Shown here: piece after piece, positions 10,934-22,678 of the stretch
Layout: every line of letters begins with the position of its first letter
Position numbering within the stretch: position 1 is the first letter of the stretch
Source: Arhodomonas aquaeolei DSM 8974
GTDB lineage: Bacteria > Pseudomonadota > Gammaproteobacteria > Nitrococcales > Nitrococcaceae
DNA: 64,000 nucleotides
Assembly (NCBI RefSeq): GCF_000374645.1
Contig: NZ_KB894801.1
Location: 124,001-188,000, forward strand
Direction of reading: 5' to 3'
Program-made: the position numbers and the translations under genes
The notes under the pieces: generated by a model
What the model saw: the letters and a program-made list of their open reading frames with translations, nothing else
What the model was told of the DNA's origin: nothing
The model's database searches: none

Positions 10934-13312
10934 TCAGTCGGCGGGCGGCGGCGGCGAGGCGAGGACCTCGCGGCCGCCGTTGGACTGCAGCGGCCCCACG
11001 ATACCGGCACTCTCCATCTCCTCGACCAGCCGGGCCGCACGGTTGTAGCCGATCTTCAACCGGCGCTGCACGCCGGAGATGGAGGCCTTGCGGGTCTCCG
11101 TGACCACGCGCACGGCCTCGTCGTAGAGCGGATCGCTGTCCTCGCCGCCGCCGTCGGACGACAGGCCCGGGATGCTCGCGGCATCACTGCCCGGCTCCTC
11201 CAGGATCTCCTCGACGTAGTCCGGGCTGCCGCTGCGCTTGAGGTGTTCGGCGACCCGGTGGACCTCCGCGTCGGAGACGAAGGCGCCGTGCACGCGCTCC
11301 GGCATGCCGCGGCTGCTCGGGCCGAGATAGAGCATGTCGCCCTGACCGAGCAGCGACTCCGCACCCATCTGGTCGAGGATGGTACGGGAATCCACCCGTG
11401 AGGAGACCTGGAAGGCCATGCGCGTGGGGATGTTCGCCTTGATCAGGCCGGTGATGACGTCCACGGACGGCCGCTGGGTGGCGAGGATGAGGTGGATGCC
11501 GGCGGCGCGCGCCTTCTGCGCCAGCCGGGCGATGAGCTCCTCCACCTTTTTGCCCACCATCATCATCATGTCGGCGAACTCGTCCACCACCACCACGACG
11601 TAGGGCATGGGCTCGAGCCGCGGTGCCTCGGGCACAGCGTCCGGGTCGCCGGCGGACGAGGCGGGCATCTCCGGCGGCGTCCACAGCGGATCGGCAAGGG
11701 GCTCGCCGCGATCGGCGGCCTCGCGGATCTTGCGGTTGCAGCCGGAGATGTTGCGCACCCCGAGGGCGGCCATGAGCCGGTAGCGGCGCTCCATCTCGCC
11801 GACGCACCAGCGCAGGGCGTTAGCGGCCTCCTTCATGTCCGTGACCACCGGCGAGAGCAGGTGCGGGATGTCGTCGTAGACCGAGAGCTCCAGCATCTTC
11901 GGGTCGATCATGATCAGGCGCACGGCCTCCGGGGTATTCCGGTAGACCAGGCTGAGGATCATCGCGTTCACGCCGACCGACTTGCCGGAGCCGGTGGTGC
12001 CCGCCACCAGCAGGTGCGGCATCTTGCCGAGATCCACGGTCACCGGGGCACCGCCGATGTCCTTGCCGATCGCCAGCGTCAGGGGCGCATGGGCACGGGA
12101 GAAGGTATCCGACTGGATGATCTCGGAGAACGCGATCACCTGGCGGTGCTCGTTGGGGATCTCCAGCCCCACCACGGACTTGCCGGGGATCACCTCGACG
12201 ACGCGCACGGAGGTTACCGACAGCGCCCGTGCCAGGTCCTTGGACAGGTTGGAGATCTGGCTGACCTTCACGCCCGCCGCCGGCTGGAGCTCGAAGCGCG
12301 TGATCACCGGGCCCGGGTGGACCGCGACCACCTCGACCTTCACGCCGAAGTCCGCGAGCTTCGTCTCGACCAGCTCGGACATCGTCCTGAGCGCCTCCTC
12401 GCCGTAACCGGCCTGCTCCGCCGGCGGCGGGTCGAGGAGATCGGTGCCCGGCAGCTCGCCCGGACCCACGTCCTCGAGCAGCCGCAGCTGGTCCCGGGTG
12501 CTCGCCGGCCGCTGTGAGGACGCCGGCGCCGGCTCGACCTGCGGCTCCTTTGCCACCTTCTTCGGCTTGTCCCTGCCACGGCTCTTCGGCCTCGCCTTCT
12601 CCGCCGGCGGCGGCGCGGGCGATTCCACCACCTTGGGCCGGCGGGCCCGTTCGGCACGCCGCTGACGCGCCGACTCGGCCCCCCGGTTGATCGCCTGGCG
12701 CACCGCCCGGGTCAGCGCAAACACGAACCGGCCAATCCGCTCGGCAAGCCGTATCCAGGACACACCCGTGCAGACGGTGAACCCGGCGGCGAAGGCGGCC
12801 ATTGCCAGCAGGGTGGCACCGGTGAAACTGAACGCCTGCTCCAGCGCCCGCGCCGTGACCACGCCGAGGATGCCGCCGGAGCTGAGCGGCACGGTCCCCG
12901 GAACCGGCGCCACGTGGAGCGTCGCCACTGCGGTGCCGGCGACGAGGGTGACGACGAAGCCGGCAAGCCGCAGCCCGAAGACACCCCAGTGCATCGCACC
13001 GTGGAGACGCTGCCACTGCCAGACCAGCGCCGCGCCGAAGGCGATCATCGCCGGGATGAGGTAGGCCAGGTAGCCGAGCAGGAACAGGCTCAGGTCGGCA
13101 AAGAACGCCCCCACGCGGCCGCCGGCGTTATGGACGTCGGCGACCAGGGTGGTATAGCTCCAGCCTGGGTCCCTCGGGTCATAGGTGACCAGCGAGAGCA
13201 GCAGGAAGCCGGCGACGGCGAGCAGCAGCAGCAGGGCTGCCTCCCGCAGGCCGCGGCTGATATGTTGCCCCCATGGCAGGGCGGCGTTTTCGGTGGACTG
13301 TGCCTTGGCCAC
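10934..13312 (-). CDS. ftsK: DNA translocase FtsK
   Basis: Septal DNA pump that clears and positions chromosome termini and activates XerCD recombination. The protein (792 aa) has four or so N-terminal membrane segments (about 25-190), a basic and proline-rich linker (about 210-310), and the alpha-beta motor domain with Walker A G-T-T-G-S-G-K-S near residue 440 and Walker [10 protein letters not shown]. The C-terminal gamma winged-helix domain ([16 protein letters not shown]) reads the polar KOPS sequences. The linker is short compared with E. coli FtsK but ordinary for this family. Confidence 0.96.
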   Translation of the reverse strand: MAKAQSTENAALPWGQHISRGLREAALLLLLAVAGFLLLSLVTYDPRDPGWSYTTLVADVHNAGGRVGAFFADLSLFLLGYLAYLIPAMIAFGAALVWQWQRLHGAMHWGVFGLRLAGFVVTLVAGTAVATLHVAPVPGTVPLSSGGILGVVTARALEQAFSFTGATLLAMAAFAAGFTVCTGVSWIRLAERIGRFVFALTRAVRQAINRGAESARQRRAERARRPKVVESPAPPPAEKARPKSRGRDKPKKVAKEPQVEPAPASSQRPASTRDQLRLLEDVGPGELPGTDLLDPPPAEQAGYGEEALRTMSELVETKLADFGVKVEVVAVHPGPVITRFELQPAAGVKVSQISNLSKDLARALSVTSVRVVEVIPGKSVVGLEIPNEHRQVIAFSEIIQSDTFSRAHAPLTLAIGKDIGGAPVTVDLGKMPHLLVAGTTGSGKSVGVNAMILSLVYRNTPEAVRLIMIDPKMLELSVYDDIPHLLSPVVTDMKEAANALRWCVGEMERRYRLMAALGVRNISGCNRKIREAADRGEPLADPLWTPPEMPASSAGDPDAVPEAPRLEPMPYVVVVVDEFADMMMMVGKKVEELIARLAQKARAAGIHLILATQRPSVDVITGLIKANIPTRMAFQVSSRVDSRTILDQMGAESLLGQGDMLYLGPSSRGMPERVHGAFVSDAEVHRVAEHLKRSGSPDYVEEILEEPGSDAASIPGLSSDGGGEDSDPLYDEAVRVVTETRKASISGVQRRLKIGYNRAARLVEEMESAGIVGPLQSNGGREVLASPPPPAD

Positions 13313-13365
13313 TACGTCGGCCCCATGCGTTCACAAACAGTCAGAAGTTTAGCGCGTAAGCGCCT

Positions 13366-13384
13366 ATCATTGCGAGAAAATGAT
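13366..13384. promoter_or_regulatory. Inverted repeat before the FemAB-like gene
   Basis: ATCATT-N7-AATGAT in the 74-base divergent gap between ftsK and the gene at 13387, ending 2 bases before that gene's ATG. It could be an operator or could sequester the start codon; nothing else supports a function. Confidence 0.25.
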
Positions 13385-13386
13385 CA

Positions 13387-14568
13387 ATGGATGAAGCGGT
13401 GCCAGAAGGCCCCGGCCCGGATACGTCCCTGACCCTGGAGCTCGTCGACGACATTCGCCGTGTCCCCGCGGCGGCGTGGAACGCCCTCGAGGGTAGCGGC
13501 AATCCGTTTCTCCGCCACGAGTTCCTCGCGACACTGGAGGCATACGACGCCGTCGGCGAGACGGTCGGCTGGCTGCCCCACCACCTCGTCCTCCGCGACC
13601 ACCACGGGGATATCGTCGCCGCCGCGCCGGCCTATCTCAAGACCCATTCCTGGGGCGAGTTCGTGTTCGACTTCGCCTGGGCCGACGCCTACGCCCGGCA
13701 CGGGCTCGATTACTATCCGAAACTGGTGGTTGCAGTGCCGTGGACGCCCGCCACCGGACCGCGGCTGCTGCTGTCGCCCGGCGGGGACGCCGAGCGCCTG
13801 TCGCGGGCACTGTTCGACGGCGCCCGGGAGTGGGCCGGCCGCAGCGGTGTGTCCTCCGTGCACTGGCTCTTCCTCACCGCCGTGGAGGCCGACCGTGCCG
13901 AGGCGGCGGGGTATGCGCACCGGCTGGGCTGTCAGTTCCACTGGCACAACAACGGTTACGGGGATTTCGACGACTTCCTGGCCGCGCTGACGTCCAAGCG
14001 GCGCAAGAACATCCGCCGCGAGCGACGGCTCGTGGCAGACGCAGGGCTGCGGATGCGCACCGTCCACGGCGACGAGGCGGACGCCGATCTCTGGCGTGCG
14101 ATGCACCGGTTTTACTGTAACACCTTTCATGAACGCGGAAACGTGCCGGTACTCAGCGAGGCCTGCATGGCGGCGCTCGGGCGATCACTGGGGCGGCGGG
14201 TGGTGCTGTTCGTCGCCGAGCGCAACGACCGTCCGATCGCGGCGGCGATGTGCCTGCGTGACGGCGAGACCCTGTACGGCCGCTACTGGGGGTGCGACGA
14301 GGTGGTCGATGCCCTGCACTTCGAGACCTGCTATTACCAGGGTATCGACTACTGCATACGCGAGGGGCTGCGGTGTTTCGAGCCGGGCGCGCAGGGCGAG
14401 CACAAGGTGCCGCGCGGGTTCATGCCGACGCTGACCCACTCTGTACATCACCTGCATGAACCCGCATTCCGGCGGGCGGTCTCGGAATTCCTCGGCCGTG
14501 AGCGGCCCGCCGTGAAGGCCTACGCCGAGGAGCTTACACTGTCGGGACCGTATAGGCAGAGCGACTGA
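13387..14568 (+). CDS. FemAB/GNAT-like protein of the PF04339 (DUF482) family
   Basis: Protein of 393 residues in the PF04339 family, annotated in many genomes as a GNAT-family or peptidoglycan-related N-acetyltransferase. Visible conserved stretches are H-E-F-L near residue 40, the W-x-E-F-V-F-D-F-x-W-A-D-A-Y motif near 90-105, K-R-R-K-N-I-R-R-E-R near 205, and E-P-G-A-Q-G-E-H-K near 340. The substrate is unknown. Position directly before aat and bpt is notable, because all three resemble GNAT-fold acyl or aminoacyl transferases, but a functional link is only inferred. The start codon lacks a strong Shine-Dalgarno sequence. Confidence 0.85.
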   Translation: MDEAVPEGPGPDTSLTLELVDDIRRVPAAAWNALEGSGNPFLRHEFLATLEAYDAVGETVGWLPHHLVLRDHHGDIVAAAPAYLKTHSWGEFVFDFAWADAYARHGLDYYPKLVVAVPWTPATGPRLLLSPGGDAERLSRALFDGAREWAGRSGVSSVHWLFLTAVEADRAEAAGYAHRLGCQFHWHNNGYGDFDDFLAALTSKRRKNIRRERRLVADAGLRMRTVHGDEADADLWRAMHRFYCNTFHERGNVPVLSEACMAALGRSLGRRVVLFVAERNDRPIAAAMCLRDGETLYGRYWGCDEVVDALHFETCYYQGIDYCIREGLRCFEPGAQGEHKVPRGFMPTLTHSVHHLHEPAFRRAVSEFLGRERPAVKAYAEELTLSGPYRQSD

Positions 14569-14577
14569 ACGACGACG

Positions 14578-15312
14578 ATGACGCAGGTTCCATGGATCGC
14601 ACCCGGTGACAACGAGACACCGTTCCCGGACCCGGAGACGTTTGCGCTCGAAGAGCCGAACGGACTGCTCGCGATCGGTGGCTCGCTGACGCCGTCACGG
14701 CTGATCGAGGCCTACGCAGCGGGGATATTCCCGTGGTTCTCCGAGGACCAGCCGGTGCTGTGGTGGAGCCCCGACCCCCGCGCGGTCATTCCGCCGCACG
14801 CCATCCACGTCGGGCGCAGCCTGCGCAAGCGCCTGCGCCATTCCGGTCTGTCCGTGACCCTGGACCGGGCGTTCGAGGCCGTGATCCGGGCCTGCGCGGC
14901 ACCGCGTGCCGATGAGGCCGGCACCTGGATCACACCGGCGATGGCCGATGCCTACACGGCCCTGCACCGGATGGGCATCGCCCACTCCGCGGAGGTCTGG
15001 GACGATGGGCGCCTCGTCGGCGGGCTCTATGGCGTCTCCCTGGGCGCGGCCTTCTTCGGCGAGTCCATGTTCAGCCTGGTCGCCGACGCGAGCAAGATCG
15101 CCCTTGCCCGGCTGGCCGGGCAGCTTGACGAGTGGGGTTTCGGGCTGATCGACTGCCAGCTCCCGACCCCACACCTGGAGCGCCTCGGTGCCCAGGCCTG
15201 GCCGCGGCCGCGCTTCCTGCGTGCGCTGCGCGAGACCCAGCAACGCGCACAGCGGCACGGTCCATGGGCCTTCGGGACAATTTCACCGCTGGAGGGGGCA
15301 TCGCAGCCATGA
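14578..15312 (+). CDS. aat: Leucyl/phenylalanyl-tRNA-protein transferase
   Basis: Aat transfers leucine or phenylalanine from tRNA to proteins with N-terminal Arg or Lys, creating a primary N-degron for ClpS-ClpAP. The 244-residue protein has the family opening F-P-x-P-E, G-L-L-A-I-G-G-x-L near residue 30, P-W-F near 51, W-W-S-P-D-P-R near 60, and G-L-Y-G-V-S-L-G-A-A-F-F-G-E-S-M-F near 147-165. It starts 10 bases after the previous gene and overlaps bpt in ATGA, so the two transferases are coupled. Confidence 0.96.
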   Translation: MTQVPWIAPGDNETPFPDPETFALEEPNGLLAIGGSLTPSRLIEAYAAGIFPWFSEDQPVLWWSPDPRAVIPPHAIHVGRSLRKRLRHSGLSVTLDRAFEAVIRACAAPRADEAGTWITPAMADAYTALHRMGIAHSAEVWDDGRLVGGLYGVSLGAAFFGESMFSLVADASKIALARLAGQLDEWGFGLIDCQLPTPHLERLGAQAWPRPRFLRALRETQQRAQRHGPWAFGTISPLEGASQP

Positions 15313-16070
15313 CCGAGGGTGCGCCCCGCCGTCTGGCCGCGTACCTCACCGGCGAGGAGCCGTGTCCCTACCTCCCGGACCGGCAGGCCCGGACGGCCTT
15401 CCTCGACCCGGAGGCAGCAATGTCCCCGGCGCTCTACGGACAGCTCCTCGCCATGGGGCTGCGCCGCAGCGGCGCCTACGTCTATCGGCCGCTGTGCCCC
15501 GGCTGCAGCGCCTGCGAGAGCCTGCGCATCCCCGTGGCGGCGTTCCGGCCGCGCCGACGCCAGCGACGCGCGCGCCGGGCTGCCGCCGGCTGGCGTGTCG
15601 AGGTCTCGCCGGCGCATTACGACCCCGCGCACTACGCCCTCTTCCGGCGCTACATCGACAGCCGCCACCCGGAGGGCGGGATGGCCGACACCGACGAGGC
15701 GGCCTACCGGCGTTTCCTGTTCGCGGACTGGTGTGACACGGAGCTGATCGAGCTCCACGATGGCGATCACCGCGTGGCCGTGGCCGTCACCGACCGGGTG
15801 CCGGACGCACTGTCCGCGGTGTATACCTTCTTCAATCCCGCCTACTCGTTTGCGAGCCCTGGCACGGTGGCGATCCTGCTCCAGCTCGAGCGGGCCGCCG
15901 CCCTCGGGCTGGATTGGCTGTACCTCGGCTACTGGATCGCGCAGGCACCGACCATGCGTTACAAGAGCGAGTTTACGCCCCATGAGCGTTTCGAGCCGGA
16001 TGGGCAGTGGTACCGTATCGAGGCCAATGGCCGCCGCCGACTCGCGCCGAGTGAGCCGGTAACGCGATAA
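15309..16070 (+). CDS. bpt: Aspartate/glutamate leucyltransferase Bpt
   Basis: Bpt transfers leucine from tRNA to N-terminal Asp or Glu, making secondary destabilising residues into ClpS targets. The protein (253 aa) has the N-terminal C-P-Y-L-P-x-R-x-A-R-T motif, the C-P-G-C-S-A-C cysteine cluster near residue 64, and the C-terminal transferase domain with Y-L-G-Y-W-I near 207 and the Y-K-x-x-F-x-P-H-E motif. The ATG at 15309 overlaps the aat stop. It is homologous to eukaryotic arginyl transferase ATE1 but in this context is the bacterial leucyl enzyme. Confidence 0.94.
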   Translation: MTEGAPRRLAAYLTGEEPCPYLPDRQARTAFLDPEAAMSPALYGQLLAMGLRRSGAYVYRPLCPGCSACESLRIPVAAFRPRRRQRRARRAAAGWRVEVSPAHYDPAHYALFRRYIDSRHPEGGMADTDEAAYRRFLFADWCDTELIELHDGDHRVAVAVTDRVPDALSAVYTFFNPAYSFASPGTVAILLQLERAAALGLDWLYLGYWIAQAPTMRYKSEFTPHERFEPDGQWYRIEANGRRRLAPSEPVTR

Positions 16071-16074
16071 ACAC

Positions 16075-16104
16075 TTGGAGGGTAGGCCCCGGATTCGCTA
16101 GCAT
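16075..16104 (+). promoter_or_regulatory. Candidate infA promoter
   Basis: TTGGAG (16075-16080), 18-base spacer, TAGCAT (16099-16104), about 65 bases before the infA start. Matches are moderate. It would give infA expression independent of aat-bpt. Confidence 0.35.
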
Positions 16105-16175
16105 TAGGGGTTTAGATCAGCTCCGATGGCGCACGTCCGCCCGGGGCGTTGTCGGGCAACAAGAGTAGAGGCTGA

Positions 16176-16394
16176 ATGGCGAAAGAAGACAACATCCGGA
16201 TGAACGGCACGGTAATCGACGTGCTCCCGAACACCATGTTCCGCGTCGAACTGGAGAACGGTCATCAGGTTACCGCGCATATCTCCGGTAAGATGCGAAA
16301 ACACTACATCCGGATCCTGCGCGGCGACAAGGTAACGGTGGAACTCACCCCCTACGACCTCAACAAGGGACGTATCGTCTACCGCGCCCGCTGA
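16176..16394 (+). CDS. infA: Translation initiation factor IF-1
   Basis: Essential 72-residue OB-fold protein that occupies the ribosomal A site during initiation. It begins M-A-K-E-D and carries [16 protein letters not shown]-x-L-E-N-G-H, H-I-S-G-K-M-R-K and the C-terminal D-L-x-K-G-R-I-V-Y-R motif. GAGG lies 4 bases before the ATG. Neighbours match the aat-infA-clpA order known from E. coli. Confidence 0.98.
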   Translation: MAKEDNIRMNGTVIDVLPNTMFRVELENGHQVTAHISGKMRKHYIRILRGDKVTVELTPYDLNKGRIVYRAR

Positions 16395-16418
16395 CCCGCC
16401 ATCTCGCCGATCACCGCG

Positions 16419-16474
16419 GTCGCCGCCGGACAGGCTCCGGCGGCGACACCCTGTAAGGCGACTCCCCGTCGCCT
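16419..16474. terminator. Tandem hairpins between convergent infA and clpA
   Basis: Two perfect hairpins fill the gap. The first is an 11-bp stem GTCGCCGCCGG with a 7-base loop (16419-16447). The second is a 7-bp stem AGGCGAC/GTCGCCT with a 5-base loop (16456-16474), lying 2 bases past the clpA stop. Neither has a long T-run, but their placement suggests back-to-back terminators for both strands. Confidence 0.6.
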
Positions 16475-16476
16475 GA

Positions 16477-18750
<2,274 letters not shown>

Positions 18751-18851
18751 GCGCCCTCACCCGATTGCCCTCGTGCCAGGGCCTGGCTTTGCCGTGGCGA
18801 AAAAGCCGGTACTCGATCGGTTGGACCGGGCACTCGGCACGCGGTTCCCAT

Positions 18852-19172
18852 TCAGGCCGGTTCCATGGTGCACATCAATGGGTGTTCGTGGGTCCGGGCA
18901 TAGTCCATTACCTGCTCGACCTTGGTCTCCGCGATATCCCGACTGTACACCCCACAGATGCCTTTGCCCCGTGTATGTACGTGTAGCATGACCTGCGTGG
19001 CCTGACTGCGATCCATGCGGAAGAACGTCTGCAGCACCTCGACCACGAAGTCCATGGGGGTGTAGTCGTCGTTGAGGAGCACGACCCGGTAGAGGGGCGG
19101 CCGCTTGAGCTTCGGGCGCGCCTCCTCGACCGAGACGTCTCCTTCCTTGCGCGGATCGTTCGGCTCACTCAT
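18852..19172 (-). CDS. clpS: ClpS adaptor protein
   Basis: N-degron recognition adaptor (106 aa) that delivers substrates with Leu, Phe, Tyr or Trp N-termini to ClpA. After a flexible N-terminal tail it has [16 protein letters not shown], which carries the Asn-Asp-Asp residues that hold the substrate alpha-amino group. [10 protein letters not shown] follows with the conserved pocket histidine. It precedes clpA and shares a locus with both aminoacyl-protein transferases. Confidence 0.97.
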   Translation of the reverse strand: MSEPNDPRKEGDVSVEEARPKLKRPPLYRVVLLNDDYTPMDFVVEVLQTFFRMDRSQATQVMLHVHTRGKGICGVYSRDIAETKVEQVMDYARTHEHPLMCTMEPA

Positions 19173-19222
19173 CGATATTCATGCCTGCCTTTCTGGTCGA
19201 GTGATATGGGCCCTGAGGGTCG

Positions 19223-19251
19223 ATTTTAAAAGGTCCCGGCGGGGTAACCAA
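19223..19251 (-). promoter_or_regulatory. Probable clpS-clpA promoter
   Basis: Minus-strand TTGGTT (19251-19246), 17-base spacer, TAAAAT (19228-19223; five of six matches). Transcription would begin about 45 bases before the clpS start. Confidence 0.5.
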
Positions 19252-19374
19252 CGCCGACGCAAGCCGCAGGTAGGCGCTGAGCCTATATTAACGCGATCAA
19301 TGGGCGCGGCTGTCCCCGGCCGCCATGCACCTCGCAATGGCGCGACGGGCATTGGTCATACGATAACAGGGACG

Positions 19375-19406
19375 AAAAAAAGCCCGGTGCCTGACCGGCA
19401 CCGGGC
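19375..19406 (-). terminator. Rho-independent terminator of aceA
   Basis: Perfect 10-bp stem GCCCGGTGCC / GGCACCGGGC with loop TGACC (19382-19406). On the minus strand it is followed at once by a run of seven T (19381-19375). It lies about 28 bases past the aceA stop and is one of the two textbook intrinsic terminators in the window. Confidence 0.93.
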
Positions 19407-19433
19407 CCCGTTCGGGCAGCTCGCCGCCGCGGT

Positions 19434-20729
<1,296 letters not shown>

Positions 20730-21087
20730 CTGTCTTCGCCTCCCGTTGACGGGGCCTTCGCAGGCCCCTGCAAGTACAGGTCGTCAGCTTCGTGTCTCCG
20801 GGGGATACGGCGTCCTGACCGGCGTCTGGCCGGTACGATCTGGCCATGGGACGCTTTAGACTGTGCGCCTCTCATCGATCGACACGGACGCCTCCCGAAG
20901 ACGGACGGCCCTGCCGCCCGCGCCGGATCCCGGCCCGGGCGACTCTCCACCTGGGGCCATGTCGGCACGCCACCGTGTGGTCGTGCCTCAAGCCCGTCGG
21001 CCCCTGGTGGCACCGGCATCCCGCGCCTCAATCTTTAGCCCCACGGCCCGGGATGCTGATCTGGAGCATAATGCCGCGACGCAACAT

Positions 21088-21116
21088 TTGACAACCCTAT
21101 TTCAACAATATTCAAT
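21088..21116 (+). promoter_or_regulatory. Promoter of the lysR-nudJ-mnmA-hflD unit
   Basis: A perfect TTGACA (21088-21093) is followed after 17 bases by TTCAAT (21111-21116), about 39 bases before the GTG start. The surrounding 60 bases are markedly AT-rich in an otherwise GC-rich window, as expected of a real promoter. Confidence 0.6.
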
Positions 21117-21130
21117 ATTGGAAATTCCAA
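21106..21130. promoter_or_regulatory. Two overlapping palindromes, candidate LysR operator
   Basis: CAATATT-C-AATATTG (21106-21120, 7-base arms) overlaps TTGGAA-A-TTCCAA (21118-21130, 6-base arms). They cover the predicted -10 and transcription start of the LysR gene, the usual position for a repressing or autoregulatory site. That the LysR protein itself binds here is an inference. Confidence 0.5.
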
Positions 21131-21154
21131 TCATTATGCTCGCGAGGTATCAAC

Positions 21155-22174
21155 GTGGCGGATGAGCCGGACAGCATCGGGCGCATCTATTACAAGCACA
21201 ACCGCATCAAGCAGCTACGCGCGTTCTGCTTTGCCGCCCAGTCCGGCAGTATCTCCAAGGCGGCGGAACGGCTGTTTCTCAGCCAGCCCTCGGTATCGCT
21301 GCAGATCCAGGCGCTGGAGCGGGAGCTCGCGATAACCCTGTTCGAGCGCCGTGGCCCACGGATACGGCTGACGCCGGACGGAGAGACGCTCTACGAGCTC
21401 GCACAGCCGCTGGTGGAGGGCGTCGACGCCCTGCCCGAGCGTTTCGCCGCACGCAGCCAGAGCCTGCACGCCGGACGGCTCGACATCGCCGCCGGCGAGA
21501 GCACCACGCTCTATATCCTCCCGGACCTGATCCGGCGGTTCATGGCGCAGTACCCCGAGGTCCACGTCAAGCTCCACAACCTCCAGGGCCGGGAGCTCTG
21601 CCAGGCCATCCGCCAGGACGAGGTGGACTTCGCCGTGGGCTCCATGCTCGACCTCCCGGACGACATCAATTACCGCGCGGTCTACTCCTACGGCCTGTCG
21701 CTGATCACGCCGCTGGATCACCCCCTCGCCCAGAAGTCGGTCATCAGCCTCGAGGACTTGGCGGACGGCGAGCTGATCGTCCCCCCCAGGCAGCTGACGA
21801 CCTGGCGACTGATCAACCTGGTGTTCCAACAGCACAGCGTGCCCTATCACGTCCGCCTGGAGGTCGGCGGCTGGGAGATCATCAAGCGCTACGTGGAGCT
21901 CGGCTTCGGTATCGCCATCGCGAGCAATATCTGCCTCACCGGCGAGGAGGCCATCGCCGTACGCCCGCTGCCGGACATCTTTCCCCGCCGCACCTACGGC
22001 GTGATGACGCGCCGGGGCAAGTTCCTCTCGGCCCAGGCGCGGCGCTTCATCGAGCTGATGAAACCGGACTTCTTCGCCGGCGAGAGCGCGCTGCGCGCGA
22101 ACCCCGCCCCCGCGGTCAGCGAGAACGTTTTCGTCTCCGCGGACGACCTGGAGGCGCCGCCCCACAATGACTGA
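21155..22174 (+). CDS. LysR-family transcriptional regulator
   Basis: 339-residue LysR-type regulator. The winged helix-turn-helix is at about 17-76 (A-A-Q-S-G-S-I-S-K-A-A-E-R-L-F-L-S-Q-P-S then L-E-R-E-L), followed by a periplasmic-binding-protein-like effector domain to about 310. The effector half resembles the CysB/Cbl-like branch, but the ligand cannot be named. The GTG at 21155 has GAGG 7 bases upstream. Its stop overlaps the nudJ start by 8 bases, so it leads the nudJ-mnmA-hflD unit. Divergent placement from aceA makes isocitrate lyase the first target to suspect. Confidence 0.88.
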   Translation: MADEPDSIGRIYYKHNRIKQLRAFCFAAQSGSISKAAERLFLSQPSVSLQIQALERELAITLFERRGPRIRLTPDGETLYELAQPLVEGVDALPERFAARSQSLHAGRLDIAAGESTTLYILPDLIRRFMAQYPEVHVKLHNLQGRELCQAIRQDEVDFAVGSMLDLPDDINYRAVYSYGLSLITPLDHPLAQKSVISLEDLADGELIVPPRQLTTWRLINLVFQQHSVPYHVRLEVGGWEIIKRYVELGFGIAIASNICLTGEEAIAVRPLPDIFPRRTYGVMTRRGKFLSAQARRFIELMKPDFFAGESALRANPAPAVSENVFVSADDLEAPPHND

Positions 22175-22619
22175 ACGCTGGCATCCCCACGTCACCGTGG
22201 CCGCCGTCATCGCCGACGGCGACCGTTTCCTGTTCGTCGAGGAGTCCGTGGACGGCAGCATGCGGCTGAACCAGCCCGCCGGCCACCTCGAGCCCGGAGA
22301 AGGTCTGGTCGATGCCGTGCGCCGTGAGACCCTGGAGGAGACCGCGCGGGTCATCGAGCCTACGGGCATCGTCGGCATCTACCGCTGGCGCCACCCGGAG
22401 CGGGACCGGACCTTTCTGCGCACGACGTTCGCCGCCCGGGTCGTCAGTCACGATCGCGATCGGGCCCTCGACCCAGACATCCACCGCACGGTGTGGCTCA
22501 CCGCCGGCGAGGTTACCGCGGCACGTGAGCGCTGGCGCAGCCCCATGGTCGGCCGCTGTGTCGAGGATTACCTGCGCGGCGCGCTCCACCCCCTGGAACT
22601 CCTCAGCGACCTGGCATAG
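22167..22619 (+). CDS. nudJ: NUDIX phosphohydrolase NudJ
   Basis: 150-residue Nudix hydrolase of the NudJ (YmfB) group, which removes phosphate from nucleoside di- and triphosphates and HMP-pyrophosphate. The Nudix box is intact: G-H-L-E-P-G-E at about residue 37, then R-R-E-T-L-E-E-T near 50-57. The family N-terminus W-x-P-H-V-T-V-A-A-V is present. Placement immediately before mnmA matches the E. coli nudJ-mnmA-hflD order. Confidence 0.92.
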   Translation: MTERWHPHVTVAAVIADGDRFLFVEESVDGSMRLNQPAGHLEPGEGLVDAVRRETLEETARVIEPTGIVGIYRWRHPERDRTFLRTTFAARVVSHDRDRALDPDIHRTVWLTAGEVTAARERWRSPMVGRCVEDYLRGALHPLELLSDLA

Positions 22620-22678
22620 GTGCCGGCCGGCGCCCGGGGCGGTGGTCAGCGGCAGTGCCGGGTTAGTAAGATCCCCAG

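Larger units (their letters stand above)
20730..21154. promoter_or_regulatory. Divergent aceA-lysR control region (425 bases)
   Basis: Long gap for this compact window. On the aceA side, GGGGCCT-TCGC-AGGCCCC (20751-20768) forms a 7-bp hairpin just upstream of the aceA Shine-Dalgarno sequence. On the lysR side are the promoter and palindromes listed separately. The middle portion (about 20800-21060) is GC-rich with no convincing coding pattern, RNA gene or aceA promoter that I could pick out by eye. Confidence 0.55.

Noticed and set aside
19287-19300. Possible Fnr box ATTAA-N4-ATCAA upstream of clpS
   Set aside because: One half-site is perfect but the other matches only two of five positions, and it sits too far from the predicted clpS promoter for class II activation.
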